64,000 nucleotides of DNA from Pyropia yezoensis (taxonomy: Eukaryota > Rhodophyta > Bangiophyceae > Bangiales > Bangiaceae). Position numbers and translations under genes: made by a program. This document shows positions 11,011-22,234 of this stretch, piece by piece. Below the pieces are notes generated by a model. That model did no database searches and was not told the origin of the DNA. It was given only the letters and a program-made list of their open reading frames with translations. Where the stretch lies: contig CM020619.1 in the NCBI GenBank assembly GCA_009829735.1, positions 15,753,816 through 15,817,815 of the forward strand. The letters are read 5' to 3'. The number at the start of each line of letters is the position of its first letter. The stretch's first letter is position 1.

Positions 11011-12167
11011 AGGAGCATTTGTCGCTGGCTTCCTCATGTACCTGCGCAGCGTCCGCCACCAATCAGTAAGGGCGTCGACACAGCCAGCTCCCCATGACTT
11101 GCCGCCCACCCGGCAAAAAGGGTGCGCAGGGACCGCGCCAGCGCTACCGTGCGCACGGAGAGGCAGCACGCCCACGAAGGCCACCCGCCCGCTTCGACCG
11201 GGGACCTGTCGCACGCCAACAACACGGCTCGGGAGCCGCATCGCCCGAAGTCGATTCGCAGTCCCTCACCGCGCGGACTGGTGTGCGAGTCGAGAGCCTG
11301 TCGAGCTGGTAAGTCGTACTTCCCGTCGAGGTCAGACATGGGGCAAGCACACTTCCCTCGTGAGCTGGCCGCCCCCAAGCTCTGCGACCTCCCATTGGCT
11401 CATGCCACCTCGGTGAGAGACGTCAGTCAGGAGACACTTGACCTCCGTGCCAGGACCGTGGTTGGATCCACGAGCGGGCTATCGAGCGCTTTATCGATGC
11501 GGGAAAACGAAATAAAAAATCGGTGCCTGTAGGTTATTCCCGGATGGAGCGTCTTATCCACAAAACTAGCCGGTCGACAATCTCCCAGACGATCCAGGGC
11601 TCAGCGGCAGCGGCTAGCAGGCGGCGACACTCTCAAGAGATCTCTGGGTGGGAGGCGTGTGAAGGGGGAGCTCCCTCCAGAGGGCCAGTGGCGGGCTCTC
11701 GTAGGGGGGGTGTGCTGGCCCAACCACGCCGCGGGTCCCCCCGCGGTGTCCCGCTGCGTCGGCCCGGCCTGGGCGCCTCGGGCATTGTTGGCGCGCGCCG
11801 CTAGCTGGCCCGGGACGAGGGAGATGGGGGGTGGAAGGGGGGGGGGGGGGGGGGGGGGGGGCGGGGGGGCGGCCGGAGGCAGGCGAAAGCAGCGGCGAGG
11901 GCGAATCCGCACCGTTGGCGCCGCGGCCGCTTCCCCCCCCCCGCCCGCCATCGATGGCCACAACGTGTGCTCCGCGGGGGATGGTCGTGGTGGGCGTGGC
12001 GGCCAGACTCCACGCCCTTGTCCGCCGGCGGCAGGGGGGAGGGGAGGGGTGCGTCGGGCCGCGTGGCCGCGGGCGTCTGTGCCGTAACGCGGGGGTGCCG
12101 ACCCGCCGCGGGCGCCGTCGCCGTGTGGGAGGAAGGGGACGGCGCGCGCCGCCGAGCGGGCGCGCCG
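11011..12167. other. Spacer upstream of the trypsin-like gene
   Basis: No gene is recognised. It includes a less GC-biased patch near 11290-11540, a 30-bp G/C homopolymer block at 11836-11870 and simple GGC-rich sequence up to the TATA box at 12168. Confidence 0.4.
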
Positions 12168-12175
12168 TATAAAAG
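12168..12175 (+). promoter_or_regulatory. TATA box of the trypsin-like gene
   Basis: TATAAAAG lies in an otherwise GC-rich stretch 207 bp before the ATG at 12382. It is the clearest core-promoter element seen in the window. Position and match to consensus are seen; activity is inferred. Confidence 0.6.
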
Positions 12176-12381
12176 CGGGGAGGCGGGCGCCAACGGTTGG
12201 GATATATGGCAGCCAACCTCATCCATCGGCGCCCGCAAGCAGCAGCTCCTCACCCCACCCCATCACCACCGCCCAACCCAGCATACCCGCTTCTTCTTCC
12301 CCTCCCCCCTCCCCCCCCGCCACCCGTCCTCTCTTCCTTGGTCCCCCAGGAGCGCCGTCACCACCCCCGCGGTCAAGCACC

Positions 12382-13323
12382 ATGGCCCGGTCACCCTCCC
12401 GCACGTTCCGGGTCCTCACCCTTGCCGCCGCCACTGTGGCGGCGGTGGCGGCCGCCGCCTCCGCGCAGCTGACGACGCTGCCGTCTGGCGCGACGGTGGC
12501 CGATTCGGGCCGCGAATCCGCCTTTGCCCCGCCCAAGCCCCGTCGCCGGTCCCGCATCGTGGGCGGGCGGGAGGTGAGCAAGCGCACGCCCGACGCGGGG
12601 GTGGAGTTTATGGCCGCCATCTACACCCCTGACGGTGGTTTTTACTGTGGCGGCTCCCTCATTGGGCCCAACCACGTGCTCACCCGGGCGGGGTGCAACG
12701 TGGTGGTGGGCGACGTGGTGCGCCTGGGCAGTGACGTTCTGTTTGGGGGCATTGAGACACGGGTTACCAAGGTCATCAAGCACCCGTCCTTCCAGGCGCT
12801 TGGGGACCTCAACGATCTGGCGGTGCTGAAGCTCAACAGCCCCGGGGAGGCGGCGCTGGTCGCCGCCGGCGCGCTGCCAGTCACCCTCGACACTTCGGGG
12901 GCGGCCGTGCACGGCCACTACATCCACGGGTTTGGGACGACGGACAAGGCGGCGCTGTCGGCGGGGAGCTTTGTGCTCAAGCGCGGCTACCAGCCGCGCG
13001 TGCCGTGGGCGGCGTGCAGCCAGGTGCTCTCCGGCGTGCTGGTGGCGCCGGGCGTGTCGCTCCCGGTGGACCCGTCCACGCAGGTGTGCACCAACTTGGG
13101 CTCCTACTCGTCGGGCGCGCTGTGCGAGCGCGACCCGGGGGGGGCCATGTTCCGCGTCGACTCCAAGTGGGTGGGCGGCGTGCAGATCAAGACGCCCATC
13201 CAGTACGCGGTCGCGAGCTACTGGATCGCATTGCCGGGCCAGAAGTGCCCGCAGGGGATGCCCAACGTGGGTACCCTCGTGGCGCCGTTCAAGGGCTGGA
13301 TCGCCAACGCCATCAAGGCCTAA
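12382..13323 (+). CDS. Secreted trypsin-fold serine protease homologue, catalytic His and Ser lost
   Basis: 313 residues, single exon. A signal peptide (about 1-28, ending ASA|QL) leads to a basic prosegment PKPRRRSR and the S1 activation site IVGG at 59-62, then CGGSLIGPNHVLTRAGC. In active S1 proteases the last motif is LTAAHC; here Gly104 replaces the catalytic His. The Asp motif is kept (NDLAVLKL, Asp145). The Ser motif GDSGGP reads RDPGGA, with Pro252 in place of the nucleophile. The chymotrypsin-like fold is therefore present but the enzyme should be inactive, as in known serine-protease homologues that act as binding or regulatory proteins. Length fits a one-domain S1 protein. A TATA box lies upstream. 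It might bind rather than cleave an extracellular partner; that part is inference. Confidence 0.88.
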   Translation: MARSPSRTFRVLTLAAATVAAVAAAASAQLTTLPSGATVADSGRESAFAPPKPRRRSRIVGGREVSKRTPDAGVEFMAAIYTPDGGFYCGGSLIGPNHVLTRAGCNVVVGDVVRLGSDVLFGGIETRVTKVIKHPSFQALGDLNDLAVLKLNSPGEAALVAAGALPVTLDTSGAAVHGHYIHGFGTTDKAALSAGSFVLKRGYQPRVPWAACSQVLSGVLVAPGVSLPVDPSTQVCTNLGSYSSGALCERDPGGAMFRVDSKWVGGVQIKTPIQYAVASYWIALPGQKCPQGMPNVGTLVAPFKGWIANAIKA

Positions 13324-14311
13324 GTCAGCGGCGGCGGCCGTACAGGCAGTGGGTGCGGGTGTGGCGGGGGTGGATGCGGGCAGGGTGTGCCCGCCGGACC
13401 GGGGTGCTCGTCAGCCAGAAGATAGACAAGGAGCCAGCGCAGCCACTCACACAGTGGGGGCGGCAGGCGCGGCGGCGGTCGGGGCCCTCGAGTCGTGGCG
13501 GTCGTGAGAGTGCGCACGCCTTTTTATATCTCCGCGGGCGTACATAACAGGCGTATTTATTTATTTCATTGGTCAAGAGGATGTAACAGGGCTCCAGCCG
13601 GCCGCGGGCCGGCGACCCCTTCACAGTAAGAGACAGCTGTTTCACTGCAGTGGACGTCGGGCGACCGCCTTAGAGTGACTTCCGCACCAATCGTCCCACT
13701 GGGTCCGCTGCGCACTCTCCGGCACCACAGACACTTCGTCCGCCGCTGTGGCGGGTAGCCTGAGTGTTTCGTGTTCCGCCACAGCGATGCACGTCCTCCG
13801 GCTTTCCTGTCATCTCCCCAGCGCACGTGCACAGAGGGGCAACTGCGGCGGGGTAGTCCACTCGGAGCACTGATCCCTCCTCCGCCGCCACCCACCACAC
13901 CGCAGTGAGCTTTTCTCCTTCCTCCCCCCTTGCTCTTTCAGCACCGGCAACGGCTTCACCGGGGCGGCCGCCAGGGCAGCCGACCACCCGTCATGGTCAT
14001 CGTGAAGACGTCCCCCTGGTGCAGCGTCCACGGTTTTATTGTCATGAAACCCCCCTTTTTCATGGATTTTCGTCGAAAAGAGAGGTCCCAAAGGTGGTGA
14101 TGTGCGAGATTTGAACCTGATCTTTGTCCTTGGCCAGATCGTCTCTTTTCGCGGCTCGCTCCCCGTCATCGACGTCCGAGGTCCCCGCCGACAACCTCTT
14201 GCCACGCGACGCAGGCCGACGACCCGCCGACCCGCGTTCCTTCTTGGTCGTTTCTTAACGCTGTTGTCACCCCTCCGGCTCATCCTGTGGCCGACGACGG
14301 CGGGCGGCATC
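13324..14311. other. Spacer with likely 3' UTR and AsnRS promoter
   Basis: An AT-rich island at 13520-13570 (tttttatatc, tatttatttatttc) probably marks 3'-end processing of the trypsin-like gene. The rest precedes AsnRS. The AsnRS frame is open upstream to 14102, but the ATG at 14312 starts a cleaner transit-peptide-like leader, so 14102-14311 is taken as 5' UTR. Confidence 0.45.
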
Positions 14312-16240
14312 ATGGCGCACCTCCGCGCCGCCACCGCCGCGTCGGCGGTGCGGCGGTCGTCGGCCGTGGCGTTTGCCGCGGTGCCGGCGGTGGGGCGTGC
14401 GGGGGCGCGCGCCCGCGGCAGCGCGCTGCTCCGGCGGCCGTCGGCGGCAGCGGCGGTGACGGCGGCGGCGGCGGCGCGGCGGCCGGCCGACCTGCGCGGC
14501 ATCCCGCCGGCGGCGGCGGGCGGCGCTGCGCGGAGCGAGTCCGCTAGACACTGCGCGGCGGGGGGCGTGCGGATGCTGTCTGCAGAGGGGGGGGCGCCAC
14601 CCGGTGGGCCGGCGGCGGCGCCGCCCACAGCGGCGGCGGCGCCCGTCAATGGCGATGCTGCTGCGGCAGTGGTGCCACCCGCTTCTGCCCCCGCCGGCGC
14701 CGCCCTGACTGCCGCATCGCTGGTCCCCGGTGAGCGGCTGCGGATCAAGGTGGTCCTGGCCGCGGGCACCGCCCTCCTCGGCAGCACCGTCACGGTCAAG
14801 GGGTGGGTCCGCACCGTCCGGTCACAAAAGACGTTTGCCTTTCTGTCTGTCAATGACGGGTCGGTGGTGACGTCGCTGCAGGTGGTGGTCCCCCCAGAGT
14901 GTGCCGCCTTTACATCGGTCCTCCCCTCCCTCAGCACGGGCGCGTCTGTGGCGGTGACGGGAGTGGTTGTCGAGTCCCCCGGCGCGGGGCAAGAGGTGGA
15001 GGTGCAGGCGACGGATGTGGAGCTGCTGGGCGGCTGCCCCGCCGACGGGTACCCGCTGCAGAAGAAGCGGCACTCGCTCGAGTTCCTCCGCGGCATTGCG
15101 CACCTGCGGGGGCGGAGCAACGTGGGGGGGGCCGTCGCGCGGGTGCGGTCGGCGCTGGCGGTGGGCACGCACGCCTACTTTGGGGGGCGCGGTTTCGTGT
15201 ACGTCTCGACGCCCATCATCACGGGAAGCGACTGTGAGGGGGCGGGGGAGATGTTCCGCGTGTCGGCTGGACGGTCAGGTGGGGAGGCACCTGCCGTGGC
15301 GGCAGATACGGAGGAGGGGGGGGCGCCTACGTCTGGTGACGGTGAGGCGGCCGAGGCAGCCGCCGAGGCCGACGAATTTTTTGGCAAACCCGCCTACCTC
15401 ACCGTCTCGGGCCAGCTATCTGGCGAGGCGTACGCCACCGCCCTCTCCGACATTTACACGTTCGGCCCGACGTTCCGTGCGGAGAACAGCAACACCTCCC
15501 GCCACCTGTCCGAGTTTTGGATGATTGAGCCAGAGCTGGCGTTTGCGACCCTCCCGGACGCCATGGCCTCGGCCGAAAGCTACGTCCGGACGGTGGTAGG
15601 GTCGGCGCTGGAGACGTGCGCGACGGACCTGGCCTACCTGGACAAGACCTTCCAGCCAGGCCTCGTGGACGCCCTCACTGCCGTCGCCAACACTCCGTTT
15701 GCGCGCCTCTCCTACACCGAGGCGGTGGACATTTTGGCCGCCGCCGACGCGGCGCAGGCCAACACCAAGGCGGGCAAGAAGAAGGCGGCCAAGGGAAAAC
15801 CGGCGGGCCTGTTTGAATTCCCCGTCTCGTGGGGTGTGGACCTAGCGTCGGAGCACGAGCGCTACCTTGCCGAGGTGCACGTCGGGGGCCCCGTCTTTGT
15901 GTACAATTACCCCGCGGGGATCAAGGCGTGGTACATGCGGGAGAACCGGGAGGACGGGGGCAAGACCGTCGAGGCGATGGACCTGCTGGTGCCCGGCATT
16001 GGGGAGCTCGTCGGCGGCTCAGCGCGGGAGGATGACCTGGGCGTGTGTGAGCGCAAGATCCGCGACGGGGGGCTGGAGCTGGACGGCTACCGCTGGTACC
16101 TCGACCTGCGGCGGTATGGGAGCGTGCCGCACGCGGGGTACGGCGTCGGGTTTGAGCGGCTGGTGCAGTTTGTGACGGGGATGGAGAACATTCGGGACGT
16201 CATCCCCTTCCCACGCTATCCGGGGTCGGCCGAGTTTTGA
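14312..16240 (+). CDS. Asparaginyl-tRNA synthetase, bacterial type, probably organellar
   Basis: 642 residues, class IIb. After an Ala/Arg-rich leader of roughly 130 residues (transit-peptide-like, MAHLRAATAASAVRRSS) comes the OB-fold anticodon-binding domain (TVTVKGWVRTVRSQKTFAFL, from about 157). Motif 2 is FRAENSNTSRHLSEFWMIEP (about 387) and motif 3 is GYGVGFERLVQFVTGMENI (about 609). YNYPAGIKAWYMRENREDG and DGYRWYLDLRRYGSVPHAG are typical of bacterial AsnS. Small Ala/Lys-rich inserts (TKAGKKKAAKGK near 490, EEGG/EAAAEADE near 330) are extra. It charges tRNA-Asn directly, so its compartment need not use transamidation for Asn. The ATG at 14312 has a purine-rich cct/catc context and was preferred to the in-frame ATG 210 bp upstream. 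Plastid/mitochondrial targeting is inferred from the leader and bacterial type. Confidence 0.93.
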   Translation: MAHLRAATAASAVRRSSAVAFAAVPAVGRAGARARGSALLRRPSAAAAVTAAAAARRPADLRGIPPAAAGGAARSESARHCAAGGVRMLSAEGGAPPGGPAAAPPTAAAAPVNGDAAAAVVPPASAPAGAALTAASLVPGERLRIKVVLAAGTALLGSTVTVKGWVRTVRSQKTFAFLSVNDGSVVTSLQVVVPPECAAFTSVLPSLSTGASVAVTGVVVESPGAGQEVEVQATDVELLGGCPADGYPLQKKRHSLEFLRGIAHLRGRSNVGGAVARVRSALAVGTHAYFGGRGFVYVSTPIITGSDCEGAGEMFRVSAGRSGGEAPAVAADTEEGGAPTSGDGEAAEAAAEADEFFGKPAYLTVSGQLSGEAYATALSDIYTFGPTFRAENSNTSRHLSEFWMIEPELAFATLPDAMASAESYVRTVVGSALETCATDLAYLDKTFQPGLVDALTAVANTPFARLSYTEAVDILAAADAAQANTKAGKKKAAKGKPAGLFEFPVSWGVDLASEHERYLAEVHVGGPVFVYNYPAGIKAWYMRENREDGGKTVEAMDLLVPGIGELVGGSAREDDLGVCERKIRDGGLELDGYRWYLDLRRYGSVPHAGYGVGFERLVQFVTGMENIRDVIPFPRYPGSAEF

Positions 16241-16710
16241 CGCTTTCCTTCGCGCGGGTGGAGGCACGTGCCCTACGGCAAGTGCGTGGGTTGGTCGGCT
16301 GGAAAGAAGGGGGAATAGAGCTTCCTGGTGTGTCTACTTGACCTTTCTCTTTGCGCGACGAAGGAAGAACCAGTCGTTCGTGGGCGAGACTCGGAGCCAG
16401 TCAGTCTACATACCATCTCTCGAGTGTCAATGGTCAACTGACGGGTACCACTTTTTCCCCCCCAGATCACGTGTATGACGTGGGATCACGTCCTCGACCA
16501 CGGCGCGTAGCCAAGCTACCACGGACCACCCCACCGTCGGGCTTCATCATCACCTCTCTGCTCTTCTCCTCCACCCCCCCCCCCCCGCAACTGTCTGGTC
16601 TGTATACAGTAGCGCGACGCGCACGTCACCGCCCATCCCCTTGACGCCCGCTTACCTTTGCTTTCTTCTTTTGCTCTGTCCTGGCGCTACTACCACCTGT
16701 CCCACTTGCC
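16241..16710. other. Spacer between the tandem synthetase genes
   Basis: A 470-bp region holding the AsnRS 3' UTR and AspRS promoter. It includes a short C-run near 16573 and a gtatacagta stretch near 16602; no gene is seen. Confidence 0.4.
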
Positions 16711-19089
16711 ATGGGCACGTCCGCCCCCGCCCCCACCGCCTTTGCCGTCGCCCCGGTGCGCCTCGTGGTTGGCGCCGCCGCCGCCCGCGCGGCGGCGCGT
16801 GGCTGGCCGTCCGCCGCCGTATCCCCGGCGGCGGCGGCGGCGGCTGCGGCTGGGGTGTCCTCTTTCTGGGGCGTCCCCGTCGGAGCGCCCCGCCACCCGT
16901 GCCGCGCGGCGCGGCCACCGTGCGCTCTCTCCACATCGTCAACTGCGGCAGCCGCCACCCCTACCAGCGCGGCTGCAGCGGCCGCGGGCGGGACTGTCGC
17001 GTCGGCGGCACCAGCCGCTGGTGTGGTGGGTGCGGCGGAGGGTGCGGCGGCGGCGGCGGCGGGAGCGGCGGGCGCCCCCGCCGAGCCGCCCCGCCCGTCG
17101 TCCACCGCCCTCCGCACGCACACGTGTGGGGAGCTGCGGGCGGCGGCGGTGGGCACCACGGTCACTGTGACGGGGTGGGCGCACGCCGTGCGTGACCGCG
17201 GGGGGGTGACGTTTCTCCTCCTCCGGGACCGCCACGGGGTGGTGCAGGTGACGGTGACGCCCCCCGCTGGAGCCGCGGGGGGGGATGGCGCCGACGGTGC
17301 GGACAGTGAGGGCGGGGATGCGCTGCCACCGGCCCTGGCGGCGGCCAAGAGCGTACGCCTTGAGTACGTGGTGTCAGCAACGGGGGTGGTGGCCGCCCGA
17401 GACGCCGCGGCGGTCAATGCGGGCATGGCGACAGGGGAGGTGGAGGTGCTCGCGTCGGCGGTGCGCATTGTGTCGCGGTGCCAGCCAATGCCGTTTCCCA
17501 TCACCACCGCGGCGGGGGTGGTGGCGGCCGCGGACGCGGACGAGGCGGCCGCTGATGGTGGAGAGGACCTCCTCCGCCTCAAGCACCGCTACCTCGACCT
17601 CCGGCGGCCGGCGCTGCAGGTGGCCCTGGTGGCACGCCACCGGGCAACGCTCGCCGCCCGCACCTACCTCGACGCCTCTGGGTTTATCGAGGTGGAGACC
17701 CCCGCGCTGACCCGCGCCACCCCCGAGGGTGCCCGCGACTACCTCGTACCGTCTCGCGTGCACCCGGGCTGTGTGTACGCCCTCCCTCAGTCACCGCAGC
17801 TGTACAAGCAGCTCCTGATGGTGGGCGGGATGGACCGCTACTTCCAGGTCACCCGCTGCTTCCGGGACGAAGACCTGCGGGCGGACCGGCAGCCCGAGTT
17901 CACGCAGCTCGACCTGGAACTATCGTTTGTTACCCGTGAGGACGTCATGGCCGCCGCTGAGGGGGTGGCCCGCACAGTCGTGGCGGCCATCGGCGGGGGG
18001 GGGGCGGACGCGGTGCTGCCGCCCGTGCCGGTTATGACGTATGCCGTCGCCATGGAATCGTACGGGGTGGACGCGCCCGACACGCGATTTGGCATGCTCC
18101 TGTCCAACGTGACGGCCCACCCGGTGGTGGCATCGTCGGGTTTTCCACCGCTGGCCGCCGCGGCGGCGTTGCCCACCAGTGCCTCCGCCGCCGTCAAGGC
18201 CATGGTGGTGGAGGGTGGCGCGGCGGCGGCGTCGCGCAAGGTCCTCGACGGGTACACTGCGTTTGTCAAGGCATATGGCTTGGCGGGGCTGCTGTTTGGA
18301 AAAGTTGCTGCGGGCGGCACCGTGACGGGGCCGCTCGCCAAGGTGGGGGGCGCCGACGAGGGCGCCGCCGCTGCGGAGCTGGCAGCGCACCTGGGCGCTG
18401 GCCCTGGAGATCTCATCCTGCTCGCCGCGGGGCCGGGGGCGGCGGTGAATGCGGGCCTTGGAAAGCTGCGGGTGCACCTCGGGCAGAAGCTTGGCCTTGT
18501 CGCCCCCGGCGCCATGGCATGGACGTGGGTGGTGGACTTTCCCCTCTTGGACGCTGTCGACGACGACGACGCCGGTCGCGCGTGGACGTCGGTGCACCAC
18601 CCCTTCACCGCCCCCCTCCCCGAGCACGCCTCCATGGTCACGTCGGGGCAGGCAGACCAGTACGGCAGCGTCCTGTCGTCGGCGTACGACCTGGTGTGCA
18701 ACGGGGTGGAGGTGGGTGGCGGCTCCATCCGCATCCACGACCCGCCAGTGCAGGCCGCCGTCTTTGACGCGCTGGGCATTGGGGCGGCGGAGCAGGCGGG
18801 CAAGTTTGGGTTCCTCCTCGAGGCCCTCGCGTACGGGGCGCCGCCGCACGGCGGCTTTGCTTTTGGCCTGGACCGGCTGGTCATGCTGCTGACGGGCGCG
18901 TCCAGCCTGCGGGAGGTGATTGCGTTCCCCAAGACCACCCGCGCGAGTGACGTGATGGCGGGGGCACCCGCACCGGCGGCGGCAGCTGCCCTGCGGGAGC
19001 TCCACCTGCGGTCGGGGGCGGAGGAGGCGGCGGCGGAAGCGGCGGCCGCGGCGGCGGCAACGACCGCGGGTGAGGAGGCAGCGGCCTAG
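16711..19089 (+). CDS. Aspartyl-tRNA synthetase, bacterial type with GAD insert, probably organellar
   Basis: 792 residues, single exon. A roughly 125-residue Ala-rich leader precedes the OB fold ([20 protein letters not shown], from about 149). The class II core then shows [49 protein letters not shown] and motif 2 [20 protein letters not shown] (about 381). The GAD domain insert follows; the core resumes with [41 protein letters not shown] and motif 3 [20 protein letters not shown] (about 716). [16 protein letters not shown] is the usual bacterial end. GAD insert plus these motifs define the bacterial AspS type rather than cytosolic AspRS. It aspartylates tRNA-Asp, probably in plastid and/or mitochondrion. 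It follows AsnRS on the same strand, and the C-terminal Ala/Glu-rich tail is dispensable-looking. Confidence 0.95.
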   Translation: MGTSAPAPTAFAVAPVRLVVGAAAARAAARGWPSAAVSPAAAAAAAAGVSSFWGVPVGAPRHPCRAARPPCALSTSSTAAAATPTSAAAAAAGGTVASAAPAAGVVGAAEGAAAAAAGAAGAPAEPPRPSSTALRTHTCGELRAAAVGTTVTVTGWAHAVRDRGGVTFLLLRDRHGVVQVTVTPPAGAAGGDGADGADSEGGDALPPALAAAKSVRLEYVVSATGVVAARDAAAVNAGMATGEVEVLASAVRIVSRCQPMPFPITTAAGVVAAADADEAAADGGEDLLRLKHRYLDLRRPALQVALVARHRATLAARTYLDASGFIEVETPALTRATPEGARDYLVPSRVHPGCVYALPQSPQLYKQLLMVGGMDRYFQVTRCFRDEDLRADRQPEFTQLDLELSFVTREDVMAAAEGVARTVVAAIGGGGADAVLPPVPVMTYAVAMESYGVDAPDTRFGMLLSNVTAHPVVASSGFPPLAAAAALPTSASAAVKAMVVEGGAAAASRKVLDGYTAFVKAYGLAGLLFGKVAAGGTVTGPLAKVGGADEGAAAAELAAHLGAGPGDLILLAAGPGAAVNAGLGKLRVHLGQKLGLVAPGAMAWTWVVDFPLLDAVDDDDAGRAWTSVHHPFTAPLPEHASMVTSGQADQYGSVLSSAYDLVCNGVEVGGGSIRIHDPPVQAAVFDALGIGAAEQAGKFGFLLEALAYGAPPHGGFAFGLDRLVMLLTGASSLREVIAFPKTTRASDVMAGAPAPAAAAALRELHLRSGAEEAAAEAAAAAAATTAGEEAAA

Positions 19090-19287
19090 GGAGACTCAGC
19101 AGCCCTGCTCTTTTTGAACTGGAACGCCGGGTGGCTGTTGGCATGAAGGTCACGCGAGAGGGAGAAGAAAAATAAGAGGATGCTGAGATTGACCGAGAAG
19201 AGAGAAACGAAAAGGAGGGGGAGAAATACACAGACCCTCTTCGTCCACAAAACGCGTGTCGCCCCCACGGGGTGACGGCCCGGCTCT

Positions 19288-21079
19288 TTACAGCTCCCCA
19301 TCCTCGTCGTCGTGGACGACCGCCACGGACGAGACGGTGACGGAGCCCGAGCCGCGCGACTCTTTAGCCACCACCTCTTGGACAGCATTAAAATTTTTGG
19401 GCTCCACCAGGTACGACTGAGGAAGCGGCACGCACAGCCAAAGAGGAGAGAAACATGCAGCACGCGCCACGGAGAAAACAAAGAAACCACATAGAGAGAG
19501 GGCGGGCGGTGCGTCAGTACCGTTGCCTCTGTTGGAACCGCCAACATGGATGGCTGCGGCACGTGGAGGGTACAGCACCCCCCCCGCCCATGGCGAAGGC
19601 CGGGTTGACCAAACCGCGGGGTCAGTACACCACCCCATGGGTGGCCGAGCGCCGCCAAGCAAGTCCCAAGCGTGGGTGCGCGCAGCGCATGGCGCAGCAG
19701 CAGCTGTGCCGCCCGCTCTCGTGCCCGACCCACCCACGTGTGGGAAGCCAGAAAGGTCCACTAGCACCTGTGCCCCCACGTCGCCCGCCATCCCGACGAC
19801 CCCCTCAGGCACCCCCGCCCCCCTCGCCTCCCAGAACAGCAGCCCCCGGCACGAGGCCTCTATACCCCCTCGACCGGCACCCCCCACTCCCCTCAAAAAA
19901 GATGAACATACCGCCCGGAATCCACCGCCCCACTCCTCGGCGCCAACCAGACCCACAACGAGGCCGTCAAGTCCCCCCTTGACGCCCTTCCCCCACTTGA
20001 CAGGCGCCTCCACATCCAGCCGCATCTGCGCGCGCTCAATCGGCATGTGGGCGGCGAGGCCCTTGATGACCTCGAGCGCCTGCGCCTTGGCTGACCGGCC
20101 TGGGACCACCGAGTAGCCGAGAAGGTCCTTCATGGACCGCTCAATGACGCCAACCGGGATGGGCCGGTGCGTTTCCGCGTCGACGCACTTGTCCGCCACG
20201 ATGGAAGCGATAGAGGAGAAGAGGCGACCGGACGTGTACTCCCGCTCCCGGTCTGATACCTGCAGCGCCCCCGTCCGAAGGATACGCTCGCATATGGCGG
20301 GCACGTCGGTGGTGCCAAAGGCGGCTTGCAAGTCCTACGGGGCCAAGGGGGGGGGGGCAGAGAGGGGGGAGGGGGGGTAAGGGAGGGGGGTGAAGGGAGA
20401 AGACAGCAACGGCCCACCACCAACGTCAACAAAGACGTGCACACAAAAACAATGCGCTACACCAATGGTCAGCTTCTAGACGCAGTGAGACCCGCTCAGG
20501 CACGCGACCCGATGGTCGGAGCCCGGCCGCTGCCACGGCTCCGCTGCCAATGTTGCGCGCCGCCCAAACCGCTCACGGCGGTCACCCCCACACGCCGTCC
20601 ACATGCGGGCGCGCGGGCCGCCGTCGCCGCACCACTACGACCCCTGGTGCGCACCCCCCCCCCCACCCCCCGCCAGCGGGTGCCACTCCCACGGCGGAAC
20701 CCAAAGCAGAGGGCAGTCCAGCACCCTCCGGCGGGGGCGTCCACCGCCCCCTTGCAACCGTCGTCGGTAGCAGCTGCTGCCCCCTTCACCCGCCTTCCAC
20801 CGTTTCGTCTGCGACGACAAGCTCAGACCAGCCTACCTCCCACAACGCCGACTGCGAGCGGCAACAACGTACCTTGCTGTTTGCCAGGACCCCCTTGGAT
20901 ACATTAGTAAACACCGAGGTAATCTGCAGCACCTCATCCAGGTCTTTTTGGTTGCCTTCCCGCCAGCTGAGCACCGTGTTCTTGTACGCCGCCACCTCAA
21001 AGCGCTTGCCCTTGGCTTTCAGCCGCACTACCGCCACGTTGGTCAGCCGCACCTGTGAGACGGGCTGCTTGAGGGACAT
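19288..21079 (-). CDS. SBDS: SBDS ribosome maturation factor, three exons
   Basis: Exons 21079-20873, 20334-19912 and 19416-19288 join in phase 0 to 252 residues, against 250 in human SBDS. Exon 1 gives [20 protein letters not shown] and [18 protein letters not shown]; exon 2 gives [48 protein letters not shown] and [20 protein letters not shown]; exon 3 gives [20 protein letters not shown]. Donors are AAG|GTACGT and GCG|GTATGT; acceptors are CGTAG|GAC and CTCAG|TCG. Introns are 538 and 495 bp. SBDS works with EFL1 to release eIF6 from nascent 60S subunits. All three domains are present. Domain III is the most diverged, with Gly-rich replacement of the usual Lys-rich helix. The gene converges with AspRS, 198 bp between the stop codons. 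Confidence 0.95.
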
Positions 21080-22234
21080 GACGAGGACAGTGGAGAGATG
21101 CTTGCAGAGAGAGGAACAGGGGGAGCGGGGGAAGGCAGCGGTGACGATGACGCAGGCGGTAGCTGGAGACTAAAGTATAGGCATGGGGGAGAGTGGAAAC
21201 GGACGAGCCAGCGCGGTCCTGCTGCTCTGGGGCCTACAGCTGCCAGGCCGTGCCACAGCCGGTGCCGGTTCGTGCACCGTCGCGGTCACCGGCATGTCTC
21301 GGTGCAAAGTAGCGCCCCTGTACTCGAAGTGGCGCCGGTATTAAATACGTACTTATGTTCCTTGAAATGTCCCGTGAACCTATGCGTTCGCACCGACGTT
21401 CGATAGATGTATATGTACAAAGCCCACCACCGTGCCCGTCCTAAATTTAGGACCCCTTCTAGTCAACACCCTCATGCCGCGCACCAAGCCGTCCCGTCCA
21501 CCGGGAAGCCTGTCAGCGGGGATGCCAGCGGCGGTGGTGGCCGCAGCCGCGCCGGTTGCCGCGGCAGCCGTTGGCAGTGGCGGCGGCGGCGACAGCGACG
21601 CGAGCGACGGCGTACAGCGGCGGTCGCGACGCTAGCGGCTGCTGCTGCCCACAGCCACGCTGGCAAGTGCGGCGACGGCGGCACTTGCAGGGTGGCCACG
21701 ACGGGGGGTGTGTGCGTGGCGAGCGGGCGGGCGCCGTTCCTGTGGGGCGGCGGGCCGCCGGCGACGGGCCCGCGGGCCGGCGGGTCACCTGCGTGTCTCG
21801 CCCACCGCCGTCCCCCTCCCCTGTAGCCACCATGGTGACCGGTACATGGCCCAGCGGGTAGGTGGGCGGCGGCACAGCCGCCGAGGGGTATGTGCGGGGG
21901 GGGCGAGGATGTCCCCCCGGGGCATGGTCCGCACGGGACGTTCTACTGTGACGCGTCGGCGGGGGGGGTACGCGTTGCTGGGGTGGCCGGCAGGGTGGCT
22001 CCGCTGCCCGGCTGGTCTTCCACTACGACCACCTAGTTGCGTCACTGCCCCCGTTAACAGCGGCGGGGCAGCTGCGTGACGCATCTCCACCCGTGGACGG
22101 CGCTCCTTCTCCCGCCAGTCCCGGCCATCCCCCCCCGCCGCCGTGTGGCATCTGTCCCCTTGTCGCCCTCCTCCTCCCCCCCCGTTCAACCCTTCGTGGA
22201 CGCGTCCCTCTCTCCGCCCGCTGCATCGTGGATC
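21080..22234. other. Divergent spacer between SBDS and a secreted protein gene
   Basis: It must hold the SBDS promoter on the minus strand and that of the gene at 22235 on the plus strand. A TATA-like ctatacttta on the minus strand lies near 21172-21181, about 95 bp before the SBDS ATG. An AT-richer patch at 21320-21480 is noncoding. The 21470-22080 open frames are low-complexity. Confidence 0.4.

Noticed and set aside
9038..11416. 792-residue open frame across the minisatellite
   Set aside because: Its openness follows from the 108-bp unit; other frames on both strands are equally open and no domain is seen.
14095..14130. Minus-strand ggttcaaatctcgc resembling a tRNA T-loop
   Set aside because: The flanking five-base arms do not pair and no D or anticodon arm is found on that strand.
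14102..14311. N-terminal extension of AsnRS from the upstream in-frame ATG
   Set aside because: The extension shows no transit-peptide character of its own and its context is poorer than that of the ATG at 14312; it cannot be wholly excluded.
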